Shown piece after piece: positions 39,001-51,100 of a stretch of 64,000 nt of DNA. Location: positions 62,001 through 126,000 of the forward strand of contig WFMF01000237.1 in assembly GCA_011033025.1 (NCBI GenBank), written 5' to 3'. A program made the position numbers and the translations under genes. Source of the stretch: Beroe forskalii (taxonomy: Eukaryota > Ctenophora > Nuda > Beroida > Beroidae). The notes beneath the pieces were generated by a model. That model searched no databases. It saw nothing but the letters and a program-made list of their open reading frames with translations, and was not told where the DNA came from. The number at the start of each line of letters is the position of its first letter. Position 1 is the first letter of the stretch.

Positions 39001-42000
39001 AAGACCTCACAACTTTAATGGATCACGAGAACATGTTACTTGGTGATACATCAGTCCACTACATTACAAAACACTGACCTCTCAATGCGCCGTATGATAC
39101 TACTGCTATTACATGAGATAGTGTTACTATAAATAGGCTCACATACTTGACAACTTAATGATATATAAGAAGGACTTAAAGAAGCCTATCGTAGACTGAT
39201 TTAGATGAATGCTGATCAAACAAGAATATTTTGATTGACTCAAAGTTGTCAAGTTCTCGTGAAAGACAAATCTGTTCGAAAGACACACGATCCTTCGGTG
39301 TTGTTGTCTGATATTATATACCGAGTATATTAAAAGCAGTGATATGGTACATTCTTGCAGACAGAAATAACATTGCAAAACATGCATAACGCACCACTGA
39401 GTACTTTAGAGACTCATGGAGACCTGTGGCGAAATGAAAGTTCAGTTATCACAATTAAACTGGAACCTTGATATAGGTAACGTTTCATAACAGCTGATAT
39501 TATCTATTTGTATAAAACTGATAGCATTGTAAGGGATAATAGCGGTTCTTATTCTAAATTTACTATTCTACCTGCCATTTCATAGGTCATGACAAAGGGA
39601 ATTCAGAATCATCTAAAATTCAGAAGCATGCTTGAAAAATGTTGTAAAAAAGGCGAAATTTTTAGCAAGAAAACGAATAGCTCTGTTCGGCCATGCATCG
39701 TAGGCAAATGCTTGAAGGTCATTCAATAATCGAACCCTTGAAGTCTGAAATACTGGGAATACTTGTATCACATTTCAAGTGGAGAACAAGATATGCATCA
39801 TTCTGTGCAGGAGCAGGTCTAATTCTGTGCAGGTCTAATTAGGTGCAGGTCTAATTAGGTGTGTGGAATGTTGGATAGAGCACTGATATACCTGTTGGGG
39901 AGTTGATGCCCACGGGTCATGTGACACTTCCTTCACATCTTCCTCTTCAGAACTGGAGGAGTCTTCTTGCACCTGAGCAAACACATGACGTGTCATGGAA
40001 TGTGTGATTTGGGGAACGGTAAGAACAGCAGCTTTATTGTTGTTACTATATTGTTGTAACTATCGATCATATTATTGTCTTAGTGATTCAGTGATAGAGC
40101 TATAGATTGAGCGATAAAGGCATCATGGCACAGCTGAATGAGCCCAGAGGTCACCTGACTAACTGATACAGCTAGGACACAGTGGCAAAGATAGATGTCA
40201 TCGCTGGCATAACTTGGTGAGTATAGCTCTGTAAAATGAAGCTATACTTAAACTTCAGATTGATCTACTTCAGATTTTCTAAACCACTGTTTACCTGCAT
40301 ACTGGAAGTTTGTTCAGGTTCAGAAAAAGTGATGTTCTTTTCCCAGTACTCATCTAGGTTCTTGTCCTTCCACTCGGGAACGACAACAGGTTTGTATTCC
40401 ATCTGCGAGAAGTTGTTGGAGGCTGCAGGTTCGAAGGAAAAGTCCAGGTCTTCTTCCTCATCTGGCTTCCACTGATGAATAGGGAGAATCATATGTAATG
40501 GTTTTAAGCTTCCAACCGAATTAATGGTAGCAACAACATAATTTCAGTCGAGCGAACTGGACGACGGACGTATAATCCACCATTCAGTATGATGTAGGGG
40601 GCTTAATGTAGCAAATTCATTATTCAACAATCAACACTTACACTGAATAGGGGATTGTTGACGAGATTTTTAAGTCCTATTCCTATGTTGTCCTCGTTAT
40701 CATCATCGCTGTCCATGTGGTTGTACCGCCGGGGATCAGGTCCAAGATCAGAGTTGTTCTTATCTCTTTGTTCCTGAACAAACAGAGATGATAAATTACG
40801 AAATATGTGATGAGTATCATCTCTTCTGTCACGGAATGTTGATATATAAGATTATGAAACAGTCGGTACTTTGCAACCACAAAGATTTAAGACTAACTGC
40901 AATTAGCTTGCTCCACTTTACCTTTAGTGTTTCCTCGTAGAAAGTGTTCCAGAAGTTGGGATCATGCTGTGTTTCTAACCACTCCACAAAATACTTCTTA
41001 TTCTCCTTTCCAGAGACGATTTCTTGGATAGTAACTGCTATCTTGTATACGTGCCCAAGGTAACCAACACGCCTCTTCCTTGATCCTTCACTTTTCTGAA
41101 GTTCACTTCACTAAAATTTTGATTTCACTGAATAATTATAAACTTACAACTGGGTGACTGAATTAGTCTTGAAAATTTCGGAAAAGAACCGGAATATAAT
41201 GATAATAAAAGATTTCTCACCTGCCCTGGTGTGTTGTTTTCTTCCCAAACTTCCTCAACTCTCCTCATAAGGGCCATATCTCTGATGACGAAATTGAGAA
41301 GGATAGCATCGTCTGGCGAGGAAACTTTCGTGTTCAAAATATACTCAATTATTGACACCACCTGAAGATACGATTATGTTACACGAGGTTTTCCAGGCTT
41401 TCTCAAGTGGGAGTCTCCCACTTGAGAAACCCTGGAAAACCCACTGGGAGGCCTACGTGATGAAATGATAAAAGAATGAACTTAATTTCCATACAACACT
41501 TCATTATTTAGCAATGGTAGAGCACGATCTTCAATAATTTGTCCATCACATAGCGGTTAAGTCAGTACAACATACCTGAGTGTGTAGGAAATTGTTGAAG
41601 GAGTGCTGAAGAAATAGTTTCCAAACAAGGTCCAGTGTCTTGAGTCTGACAAGCTCTCTGTTGATGTCAGGTGAGTGGCACTGCACTAAAAGGGCTAAGA
41701 GTTTCACGACCTGGAGTCTGTCTGCTCTGACACCTCCCTCGTCTGCAGAACTCAGCAGAGCCTGACAACAAATATTATCACGTCATCTTGATGAAATTCA
41801 TCAATATAATTATTTATATCTAATTGCCTAATTATAATACTCCCGATAATATGTTTGATAGGTACAATACCTACACACTGCAGTTTACACATAGAGCACA
41901 TAAGTCAGAAATATGTATCAATTAAGTAATTATTAATTAGGCATCTAGTAAGCTAGTGATAACCAATAATAAGTGAACATAACAAATTGATTGAACGTTA

Positions 42001-44682
42001 CAAAGTTACCGGGTGGTTTCCAAAAATTTGAATGTCACAGATGTTATACAATTTTAAAAATTGTGTTTGGAGTTTCTTATCAACGAAAACTTTTTTGATG
42101 TCACTCCAAACGACAACCTGAAAGTTTCATCAAGATTGTAAAAAACCTGGGAGATTTGCGCCTTTTGTATCCAAAAAGTGTGTAAACATTTAATTGCAGA
42201 TTTCAAATACCGTGCTTATGTCCATATTTGGACTTGTAAACTATGGTAAAACTAAAATACATAAAATTCTTTAATTGTGCTTTATGTACACTTTTTTGAT
42301 AACTTGGACATTTTTTGAGGCAGACCTTTCAAATTTTTTGGGCAAAGTTGTTTCGTACATACCTATCACATCTCAAAGTTCCATTAAGAAACTCCAAACA
42401 CAACCAAAGTTACAGCGCGCTAACTTTGTAATGTTCTTTTTGGACCACCCAGTGCATTTAATTCAGATTTCAGTTCAATTATTGAACAAAAATACGAAAA
42501 ATTCTCCAAGGTCCAAGGAATCTCAATTTGAAACTGAGGGTTTCCATACAGACCAAAGTAAATTATCATGTGAAGATAATATTATTATTAATATCAAGAT
42601 TAGTCAACAACTGCTGACCTGCAAGCCCTCCAAGTTTTCTGAAATACTTTTGTTGAATGACTCTAATGATATGATGGTTGGTTTGTCAATTTCTACCATC
42701 ATGTTTGGCATCATTGTTGTAGGAGTTTGCTGCAATAATAATAAAATGGTACCATAAATAAATATACAATATATAAACTACATAGAATGAGACAACTAAT
42801 AGAAAAAGGCAGCTGCAGCTTTACATACCTACATGTTTTATGAATGAATTATGAAGTTCACTAATGCATCTAAGGAGTAGGAAATTAACTTTACATTTGT
42901 AAGCTACAATTCGAAAGTCTATAATCAGATATTATCCCAGATGCCTCGTTATATAACCTGGACCTGGAGGAGGTTATATTTCAAGTTTTGTGCTGTAAAA
43001 ATTTATAATTGAATTGAATTTCATAAGTACATAGCTCATTTCGTCTGACACAATGAAATATGCTCAAAGTGCTTGTTCCAATATTCTGTTATATCTTCAA
43101 TTCCATGAGATAGGTATCAACTAAACAATTATGAGTAACAAGGACAATAACTGATCAAACCACTTACCATTTTAAAACTATAAGCATTGATAGTCCATAA
43201 CGACTGTAGTAATAAAGTAATGAATAGCTACTTGTTGAATGATCTGTTAGCAACTAACCTTTATCACTCCATTATCATGATTTTCAAACCTATTACCAAT
43301 TATCTATTGGAGGTTTATTTATGGAGGTTGTATTTTGTGATTTGAGGATTTTTCGGAAAAATCCCCTTTTTTCACACACCATGATGGTTCAAAAATATAT
43401 CATATGTTCTAGATGACTCCTATATTCTATGCAACAAATACTACAGTAGGCAAATATTTGAGCCCAAAATGACCAGTCATTCATTGCATTTCATTACCAT
43501 TAATCTCCTAGAATCAAGTTGCTTCTAAAAACACTACTAACAAGGTTGCTTGGATTTTGGACAGCTTATCACATGATCTCCTTAGTTCGTGATACCAGAT
43601 GGACCAATCAGATGCATGGCAATATCAGATGCAACCATCTAAATGGTTGCATCTGATATTGCCAACATCAGATACAACCATCTGTTTGGTCCATTTAGTT
43701 TCACATATGAAGGAGATCACATGATAGGCTGCTGAAAATCTGAACAATCTGCCAAATTCAAATACTACCAAGTACATTGTACAACCTAGAGCATTTTGGG
43801 AGATTGGGAGAGCATTGAATGACTGGTCAGTAACTGAATAACAAGATTGCTGCAAACCTTGGTTAGATAAGTCTGTAGAACCCCGATACCATGGTTGATA
43901 AGGTGCTTGTTTTTGCTCGATGATATTGAGGTGATTATACACTGAATCGTATGCTCACCCTCAAGTTCTATCAGCAGGGCATCTTTAGCCCCTTTGAAGC
44001 TTTCCTGTGGATCTCTACAAACTTTGATAATATCACTTAATAGCTGACAAACATTACAAAGTGCATCATTAGAAGCTTCATCTTTGATTGATGCAATTAA
44101 CTTCTCAATGAGTCTGACATCTCTGAGCCAGTGGCAAACTTTGAAGCGGGTTATAGAATTTTCAAAACAAATAACAATTCGATAAATCACATCCATTATG
44201 GCTGATGTATCGATATGAAACACTAAATCATCAATCAATGATGGATGGTCCTTTAAAAAAGCCAAAACAACATTGGGCCTGCGATTTAAAAGAATTTGAA
44301 CAACTTTACTGAAAAATGATGCTAATAATGGATTGATTTCCTCTTGAGTCCTCACAAAACTCCACAGTTGTAGTAACAATATTGTATCATTTGCAAGTGT
44401 GTCAGTAATGATGCTAGCATCACTAGACAAAAGTTCACAGCAAACATAAGGTTTATAGAATTTAGTTTTTTCATCATCGTCATTCAGTGGATCAGATATG
44501 ATATAATTGATAAGTTGATGCATGTTTTCAATCCTGGAGAGAAATTCTAATAGTTTTTCATTTTTTGTTTTGCATTCCTGAATAACATCACTTTCTTCAA
44601 GAACCCGATCAAGGGTTGTATCCTCCTTTGTGACCAGTTCATTCAGCAGAGAATCTTCAAGATTCAGCTGTTGCCAGAACAT
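27003..44682 (-). CDS. PPP6R: Protein phosphatase 6 regulatory subunit (SAPS domain)
   Basis: Nine exons recognised: 44682-43858, 42729-42619, 41761-41576, 41361-41221, 41095-40922, 40773-40642, 40471-40295, 39972-39892, 27354-27003. The product is about 726 residues. SAPS-domain proteins bind the PP6 catalytic subunit and direct it to substrates. Exon 1 starts MFWQQLNLEDSLLNELV like vertebrate MFWKFDLHTSSHIDTLL and contains NPLLASFFSKVVQIL and HIDTSAIMDVIYRI. Exons 3-5 give FNNFLHTQ, VEEVWEENN and RVGYLGHVYKIA, all matching the conserved SAPS repeats. The C-terminal part is acidic and Ser-rich with a SWANFNDFE motif, as in human family members. Exon 8 ends in phase 0 whereas exon 9 needs phase 2 before it, so at least one small exon is missing or lost in the transposon-filled intron (27355-39891). 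Paralogue number is not determinable; PPP6R is used as a family symbol. Confidence 0.93.
27644..30022. repeat. Tandem duplication, copy 1 (in PPP6R intron)
   Basis: This stretch of about 2.4 kb is repeated immediately to the right. Positions 27644-28612 match 30025-31009, and 28613-30021 match 38522-39950. The two copies differ by scattered substitutions and 1-10 bp indels but are clearly alignable throughout. The second copy leads into the true exon 8 of PPP6R, so the right copy is the ancestral one at that end. Confidence 0.92.
29962..30021 (-). pseudogene. Truncated duplicate of PPP6R exon 8
   Basis: On the minus strand this matches the 3' part of exon 8 (39892-39950) including the site of its splice donor. 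It begins mid-exon at the duplication breakpoint, so it lacks the acceptor. Small insertions break the frame and the donor has changed from aacag|gtatat to aacagagtatat. It cannot function as the normal exon. Confidence 0.82.
32870..33465. repeat. About 21-bp minisatellite (gagtggagaggggtgtgttat)
   Basis: About 28 variable copies of a G-rich unit containing ggggtgtgttatgagt, inside the 4.9-kb element. Both strands give artefactual peptides such as THNTPLS repeats. Not coding. Confidence 0.92.
33835..34125. repeat. About 21-bp minisatellite (cctaagtaagcctatcacact), left part
   Basis: About 14 copies. The same array resumes at 35365, so it has been interrupted by the palindromic units at about 34150-35345. 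Confidence 0.9.
34153..35345. mobile_element. Three palindrome-headed units (ctagcaggcccgttgggcctgc)
   Basis: A head of about 75 bp occurs at about 34153, 34798 and 35069. It combines the palindrome gcaggcccgttgggcctgc, then acacagctcactcgg, gctgctacgcagc and cctcgttcgcaaattt. The second and third units (about 270 bp each) are tandem copies that share the tail with gcgcgcgttgccatggggcgtgacgtac. The head has strings loosely like RNA polymerase III A and B boxes (tagcaggcccg and gttcgcaaatt), so a SINE is possible, but this is only a guess. Confidence 0.65.
35365..35460. repeat. About 21-bp minisatellite, right part
   Basis: Four more copies of the unit seen at 33835-34125, resuming after the inserted palindromic units. 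Confidence 0.85.
35700..35915. repeat. Palindromic array with ccgcggtacgtaccgcgg cores
   Basis: Three units about 90 bp apart, each made of ctagtcggcacataccgcgg and its reverse complement around gtac, alternating with a second palindrome gaacatgttccg...cggaacat. It is strongly self-complementary and could form long cruciforms. Noncoding. Confidence 0.9.
36110..36285. repeat. Small foldback unit with gagatgggtgttgacccc arms
   Basis: The arms near 36113-36167 and 36243-36279 are inverted copies including gggtgttgacccct and ggtcacgtgac. The spacer is about 75 bp. A short MITE-like unit within the 4.9-kb element. Confidence 0.75.
37132..37750. mobile_element. 0.6-kb element with G/C-tract inverted ends and 8-bp duplication
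   Basis: The left end runs gggggggggccaaccccc then cataaacccccataaaccccc; the right end is its inverted counterpart ending gggggttggcccccccc. Subterminal direct and inverted copies of cccccataaac and gatatccac lie at both ends. ATTCCATG flanks it on both sides (37124-37131 and 37751-37758). The interior is a tandem array of about 37-41 bp units containing atggtaccattt. It is non-autonomous. The 8-bp duplication is what hAT elements make, but the ends are unlike typical hAT ends. Confidence 0.82.
41389..41440. repeat. Near-perfect hairpin in PPP6R intron 3
   Basis: The arms tttctcaagtggga and tcccacttgagaaa are separated by 3 bases and extended outward by ccagg/cctgg. The hairpin sits just upstream of exon 4 on the transcribed strand, about 30 bases from the acceptor. 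Confidence 0.8.
42003..42455. mobile_element. MITE-like foldback element in PPP6R intron 2
   Basis: Inverted ends accgggtggtttccaaaaa and its counterpart (tttttggaccacccagt), with inner inverted arms tgtgtttggagtttctta / taagaaactccaaacaca. It contains no gene. The target duplication is unclear. End sequences of the form ctgggtggtccaaaaa recall Tc1/mariner-type MITEs, by memory only. Confidence 0.65.
43568..43730. mobile_element. Palindromic MITE in PPP6R intron 1
   Basis: Almost fully self-complementary. The outer arms tcacatgatctcctt / aaggagatcacatga enclose a second pair, agatggaccaa...ttggtcca, and a central palindrome around catctaaatggttgcatctgatattgcc. No gene. Confidence 0.8.
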
Positions 44683-44732
44683 GGCACTTCCTCTTCTGAT
44701 CTGGATACACTATTAATCTAATTAAAACATTC

Positions 44733-44734
44733 CT
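44733..44734 (-). other. Candidate splice acceptor 5' of the PPP6R start codon
   Basis: On the minus strand, atttatcatctttgcag ends about 50 bases before the PPP6R ATG. It would fit either a 5' untranslated intron or a trans-splicing acceptor in the short PPAN-PPP6R gap. This is a weak inference from one site. Confidence 0.35.
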
Positions 44735-45211
44735 GCAAAGATGATAAATCTATTTTTCATTTCTTTCTTCACTTCACTATATAATCAACTGTTATGGATC
44801 TTATATGTTTTATGGTACTGTGATAAGGGAATAAACTTTTGATTAAATAAGTAAATATGTGGAACAACATGCAAGGAAGAACCTGCCATAATTATAATAA
44901 ATTATTTCTACAGAATCTTGTTATATCATAAAACCATATCCAACAAAATTTCCAATTGTGCTCAATATCTGTTTCGCATATATCATGATAGCTTTAAAAC
45001 TCATTTTATCTATTGGTACACATTGAGGAGAAGCAAAAAATTAAAATTATGCACCTTAAATCATAAAAATCAAGTGTGTCCACTGCCCACAACCTGTTAT
45101 TAATAGTGACAACAGAACACTGAACAATATTTGTTTTGGTCAGAAACAAGTCAATTCAATAAGTGAGAAACAGAAGTTGTTAATCAAATTCTGTGACTGA
45201 TTTTAAAGAAA

Positions 45212-47031
45212 TTAATCTGCAGCAATTTTCTTCTTACTGTGGAATACAACACCTTTAACATTTGGCTTAACCCTGGTGATCACTGTTTTTTTATTTGAAG
45301 AAGAATCTTCAGAAGACATCTTGGTGTTCAATGACTGAATCTTCTTCAATTTAAAATTTGTAGACCTTTTTGTTCTTTTAGATTTGGGTATTGACACTAA
45401 TTCCTGAGGCTTATCAAAATCTTTTATTGGTCCTTTAGCTGGGACTGGTCTTGCTTCTTTTGGATTATCATCTTGAGCTTTTTTATATTCAGATGATCGC
45501 TTCGTTCTTTTTGATCGGAGAAGGAGTTCAGGATCAGGTGCTTGACCAACTTCATTTTGGTAATGCTGAACATCATCATCATCAGATGAAACAGCTTCAT
45601 CTATTTTTCGCTTTTTAGCTCTTTGTTCTTTCTCAATTGCCTTCTTTTTTTCCATAACATTCTTCTGTTGTTCTTTTTTCCTCTTCTCCCTGAGCTGTCG
45701 CTGTTTCTCTATTTTCACCCTGAGTTGTTTCTTCTCTTCTGCAGTCTTAGTAATAAATGAGTGATATAAAACTTCACCTTCACCCACACCATCCTGAATC
45801 TTAACAAGCTTAAGGGTAAGTCTGGGTCCTAATTCTGTTAAACGTATGGCACTTCTATTTGACTTCAGATTTCCTCTACCAGCAAGCCTCTGGGGTAAAA
45901 CTACTTGGCTATCAGGCCCATCTTCACCATCACTTTCACTGAAGTACCCATTGGTGAGAAAATCTGAAATATCAGAATATTTACTCAAATCTGGGACTTT
46001 CTTCAGTAGTTTTTTGATAGCCCTATTCACACCAACAGGTGTAGCAGAAATGTTATAATGTCTTATATCGATTGAATTGTCTGCAGCTGTGAAGTTGAAC
46101 AACAAACACCTTTTAAGAGTATTTAATTGGACATTTTTCACATTAACTGCAGGCAGCATATTTTGAAATGTTGTTGTTATAAGCTTATGATGGGGTAATG
46201 ATTCATCAAAGCCATTCATAATGAGTAAGGGTGCAGATTCATGAGTTTTCTTAGATCCCTTGGGCCTCTTAATAAGAGAAATAACATCCTTCAGGAGAGT
46301 GTAAGATGATATCTGAAATGAAAGTGTGGGTCCTCGGGGTACCTGAAATGAACCATGGATTAAAACCCTGTCTATGTTATAGAAACTGCAGCATGAATCA
46401 TGAAACACATGCACACCAGCACAGCATGAATCATGAAATACACCACCAAAATGAGAACACATATGTGACAAAATGTCACCTGGACATAACATCACCTTAG
46501 AGCACAAATTGTGCTTTGAGAAAACTTTTGTGGACCATAATATGTGTAAACCCTAACCATAAAATGCTTGGGTGGTGTTTTTGCCAGTTGGTGCACACCA
46601 TGTGAACACATGTGGGTTAATTTTCAAATGAATCACCATTCTCCAACATTATTGACCCTTTTTAAACTGGCTATTTAGAACAAAAATGGTACCTATCAAG
46701 TAATGTTGATGTCACAATAATCAAACAATAATAATAAAAAATACTCATGTACCTTGCAGACACGAAGATTAATGTATCCTAACATTGAAGTTGACAAAAG
46801 AAGCAAATGGGAAACACCATATTGAGCAGAGACATGAATATAATCTTTGATCTTATTGTATTTTCTGGCCCTAAGATTCCTAGCTGTAAGTGGCTCTAAA
46901 CATTTCCTAATATCAAGCATCAGCTCTAAACCAGATTTGCCAAGTGTTCCTTTATTGACAACAAATGTATGTGGACCATCTTCATCTTCCTTAACATGGG
47001 TTCGCTTCTTTTTTCTTTTCGATTTCACCAT
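45212..47031 (-). CDS. PPAN: Peter Pan / Ssf1 homologue, ribosome biogenesis (Brix domain)
   Basis: Two exons, 47031-46753 and 46342-45212, phase 0, give 469 residues. PPAN/Ssf1 is a nucleolar factor for 27S pre-rRNA processing and 60S subunit assembly. After a basic N-terminus (MVKSKRKKKRTH), the Brix domain runs from about residue 20 to 280. It carries LEPLTARNLRARK, VSHLLLLS, PRGPTLSFQI, LNTLKRCLLFN and RHYNISATPVGVNRAIKKLL, and ends with RLTELGPRLTLKLVKIQ-GVGEGEV. All match human PPAN in order. The C-terminal 170 residues are a Lys/Glu-rich coiled region with acidic DSSSDDDD-type patches, as usual. The start is the second Met of the open frame (MVKSK); a Met three codons upstream is possible. 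The 3' end lies only 530 bp from the PPP6R start on the same strand. Confidence 0.95.
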
Positions 47032-47159
47032 AGTCCTCAAATTTGAATAATTAATTAATTACAGTACTTCTGTCATATATGAATAATAAATAAATATGAA
47101 TAAATATGAATTTGAATAATAAACATGAATAATAATTTCTAAGGTAAATAGAGTGATCC

Positions 47160-47465
47160 GTCTAGGCCAGTATCACGACAGTAGCGTGCCAGTACCACGC
47201 CAGTACCACACCAGTATCACACCAGTATCAGGCCTACCTCAGGCAGTTATTGTGCCAGTATCACCCCAATATCAAGCCAGTATCACCCCAGTAGCATGCC
47301 AGTAGCACACCTGTAGCATGCCAGTAGTGCCAGTACCAGGCCAGTAGCACACCAGTATCATGCCAGTATCTCGCCAGTTGAAACTAACTTAAAGCCAGGA
47401 CGCCAGTAGGCCTGATACTGACATGGTACTGGCCTGATACTGACGCGATACTGGCATGATACTGG
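47160..47465. repeat. Degenerate ccagtatcac / ccagtagcac repeat
   Basis: A unit of about 10-11 bp (gccagtaccac, gccagtatcac, gccagtagcac) is repeated for some 300 bp; near 47405-47465 it continues in the opposite orientation (tactggcctgatactgac). It lies just upstream of PPAN on the promoter side. Confidence 0.88.
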
Positions 47466-48149
47466 CCTCGACAGATTGCTCAATTTACCTAATTTAAATA
47501 ATAAATATGAATTATTTGCATGCATTGCTATGGCAACACATGCAACTAGGATTTGCACATATAATGATCATTTCTACGTAATGGTGTTCTACGTAATGGT
47601 GGGTTGTTGTTCATTCAGAATGAAAATGAAAATAATTTTTACAACACAATATACAGCACAATACATATTTTTTCAATAATTAATATAAAGGGATGTCTTG
47701 TTTGTGCTGAGGGACAGCACTTAATCAATCATTAAGACAATTTTTGATGCAGTAAAAAACATGATTCAACAGACAAATTGAAAAGTCTTGAAACATTGAT
47801 GAATCACTGAATCAGGCATGGGATTCAATTCTTGGTATAGTTAAAAAGTACGAAATTTGGGGATTTTTCGAAAAAAAATCCCCATATTTTCGTACCCCCA
47901 AAATTTCGATCCCCAAAATTAATTAATTAATTAATTAATCTAACTTAGTTATACCCACGGTATAACCTGCTCCTTTTTGTGAGCCCGATGAACAATTTTC
48001 AAAACAATTATCTAATTTCTACTATAATGCAATTGCATGTTAATAAAAACCTAATGAAATAAATTAAGTAAAATGTAAAATGGTTGATTTCAACCAACTT
48101 TAAAAAAACCCCAAAATGTTCCTGCTAATTATACAAAATCAGTCCATAT
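47466..48149. other. AT-rich noncoding DNA
   Basis: No gene. A short palindrome, ggggatttttcgaaaaaaaatcccc, lies at about 47858-47883. An attaattaattaatt run follows at about 47918-47940. Confidence 0.55.
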
Positions 48150-51100
48150 ATACAAAACATTATAATGAAACATTTTGGGTGTCCATTGCAACAAGGTAAT
48201 CATCTTTAAATGAAGAGTTCTTGCAAATCAGCCAAACAAGGTCGTGAAAAAGTTTCCTGATAGTCATGTCATCAGTGAATATAACTCCAAGATGAAAATT
48301 AACTTCTAGCTTTTGAAGATGAGGCAACTTATCCCTGAGTACTGTGACTTCTGCACAATATTCAGACATTCAAATAATTTATGATATGCTGAATCAGGTA
48401 GACTGCAACATTCTAAACAAATTGGAGCATGAGAGTCTTTGTCATATTTCAAGATGGAGTACACGAAGTTTTGAAAACGGAGACATCTTCCATGTAAAAA
48501 GTCCATCAGGATGCTACTTTGATACCTAGAAAAGGACCTTAGCACAGAGGAAATTCATTATATTCTGAGTATTGATCAACGTTTCTAGTTCTTCAGCTGT
48601 GTGTAGTGGCTCAATGCTGTATGGGTCCTGATTGATAAGCCCATCAATTCCTTCTCTCAATAGGATGTTCCATTCTTCACATTGGTAGAGTTTCATTAAG
48701 TGCTCATCATAAATGAAATTATTTGTTTGCAACTGTGTGAAGAACATACCTCTAATAGAGGATGGCAGAGTAATATTTCCTTTGACTTTGAACTTCCATA
48801 AAAGGAATAATTTTGTATCATAGATATGGGGAAGAATTCATGATTTGGTGTCTCTTCAATTTGCATTATCATAGCTGTCAATGAATCTTGTTGAGTGAGC
48901 CTTTAGGACAAACTTTATTGTGTTAACTTTTAAGAGAACAGATATTGGTGGAAGACCTGTGAGAACACTTCCAAGCAGTTTTGGCGGGTGAAACTGTGAT
49001 CCAAGGATCTTTAATGTAGCTCTGGCAAAGAGATCTTTAAATGAATCTTTTTGTTTATGTAACCATATTGGGGCTGCATACATGAGTTTGGTCAGTACTA
49101 TTGTTTTGAATAGTAATGATAGAGTGGCAGTATTAAGTCCTTGTTTTCTTGAGGTGTTACCAGTTACTCGATACCAAGCATGCCAACAATTTCTAAGAGT
49201 TACATTTGCATGATTTGCAAGTTCAATCTTTCATCAATCATAACCCCAAGAACCTTGCTTTTTGTTGCATAGCAAAGCCTTTTATCACCAACATATATTG
49301 AAGGGGCATGGCTCAAATCAATAGATCGATTCTTAGGCCGTATAATGATGATTTCAGTTTTGCCTTCATCACAATTTATGACTAACCTCCAGAGCTTGCA
49401 CCAATTGTGGATGTAAGTGCATAGTTGTTGCATTGTTGATGCACATTCTGCTGCACTCTTCCCAATTACTGAAACACTGCCATCATCTGCATACTTGAAG
49501 CTTCCTGTACATCCTGCTAGTTCCATGGGAAGGTTCTTTGTGCCAAGCAAGTCAGCAATGTAGATGATAAAGAGGTGAGTGAAAGAACAGCACCTTGTGG
49601 CAATCCTATAAACCCACACTCTCTGTTTGGTCCTATGTAGCCATTGACTTTGAGTCTTACTGATCTTGTCGTCAAGAAGGAGTGGATAAGTCTAAGAATT
49701 TTTCCTTTGATACCATGATGAAAGAGCTTTATGATAAGACAAGGAATAGGAATGCTGTCAAAGGCCTTTTCAAAATCTATCAGGAGTAAGAATGATGTAA
49801 ATTTACGTCTTTTTGCCTCATGAAGGGATGATAACATTTTGAACAAGTAACGAGATGTGTTTTGCCTGGGAGAAATCCTTCTTGTGCATCATCAATGATG
49901 TTATTCAAATTACAAAAATTCTTTATACGGGATTCTAAAATTCTTTCCATAATTTTCCCAATGTAAGGGCTGATTGTAATGGGACGATATGATCCAGGGT
50001 CAAGATAGGACTTTTTGCCAGATTTTTTTGATGAAAGTTATATTTGATGTCATCCAAGGCCATACTCAGATTTGAAACAACAATTGAAGAGCAATACAAG
50101 GAATTTGCAGGAACTGGTACTGAAACACTTGAGCATTTTTGGATGAAATGAGTCTCCATCTCTGGATTTACTAGCTGTTTTCTGAGCCTTTATTGCAGAA
50201 GTTACTTCACTTAGGGTTATCTCGTCATTGAGAGTAACATCCTGATCAACCCCATGATCCTCATCATTGGCATGAAAGTCCTCAGATATGATGTCTTTAA
50301 GTTGATTTAGAATATCCCCATAATGGCTTTCATCGAACTGTTCAGTTTTCAGATGTTTACCAGTAAGGAAAGTGTCAAAAGTTGCTTTTCTTTATGAATG
50401 TCATTGGAAAGAATCTTAGGTTCACTGCCATTGTTTTCTTCTAAGAGCAAATTCCCAATAAAGTTTTCATCACTAGAAAGAAAGAGGCGTTTGTACTGCT
50501 TCCAAAATAATATGCTCTCTTTGGTATTGAGCTTCTCTAGTTTATTATGGATCCAATCGTTCTTTTCTTTGATAATGGCTTTCTTGAAAACTTCTTTGGA
50601 CTTTTCAAAAGCCATTTTGTTGGTGATAGTTGATTTGATTTTGTATTGGTCTTGGCATTCTCTGAGCTTATTAGAAAGTTGTGAAAGGTTCTCACTCCAG
50701 TATGGTTTAGAGTGATGGCACATTTGTTTAGAAGGAATAAACATATTGGAAGCCTCATTGACAGCATCAATCAGAACAGTATAAAGCTTTGAAGGGCATT
50801 GATTAAAGTCTTTTGTTGATATTCATCAATGAACTTAGAGAGGATTTCATCAACATGCAAGGACCAGTTAGACCAGTCTGCACACTCATAGTTGAAGACA
50901 GTCTGAACGTGGCATTGCAGCTTTGATGGTGTATCTTGGTGACACACAATGTGCTGGAAAACTGGTAAGTGTCCTCTTATTGGAGCCCCAGTGAAGAGCT
51001 CATGTACATCCGAGTCATCAATCCAGGAATCCCCAAGCAATTTAATGATACTGCCATATGCAACACAAAGATCAATTACACTGCCACCAATTGTTCCATC

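Larger units (their letters stand above)
30025..39950. repeat. Tandem duplication, copy 2, split by a 7.5-kb insertion
   Basis: Left part 30025-31009 and right part 38522-39950 together equal copy 1. Between them lies the TTAA-flanked element at 31014-38517. The junction in copy 1 (around 28608) is an empty site containing ttattaaactatc, which fixes the insertion point. Confidence 0.92.

Noticed and set aside
42275..42757. 160-codon plus-strand frame
   Set aside because: It runs through a foldback MITE and antisense to PPP6R exon 2; no domain.
45846..46500. Plus-strand frames over PPAN
   Set aside because: Antisense shadows of PPAN exon 2 and its intron repeats.
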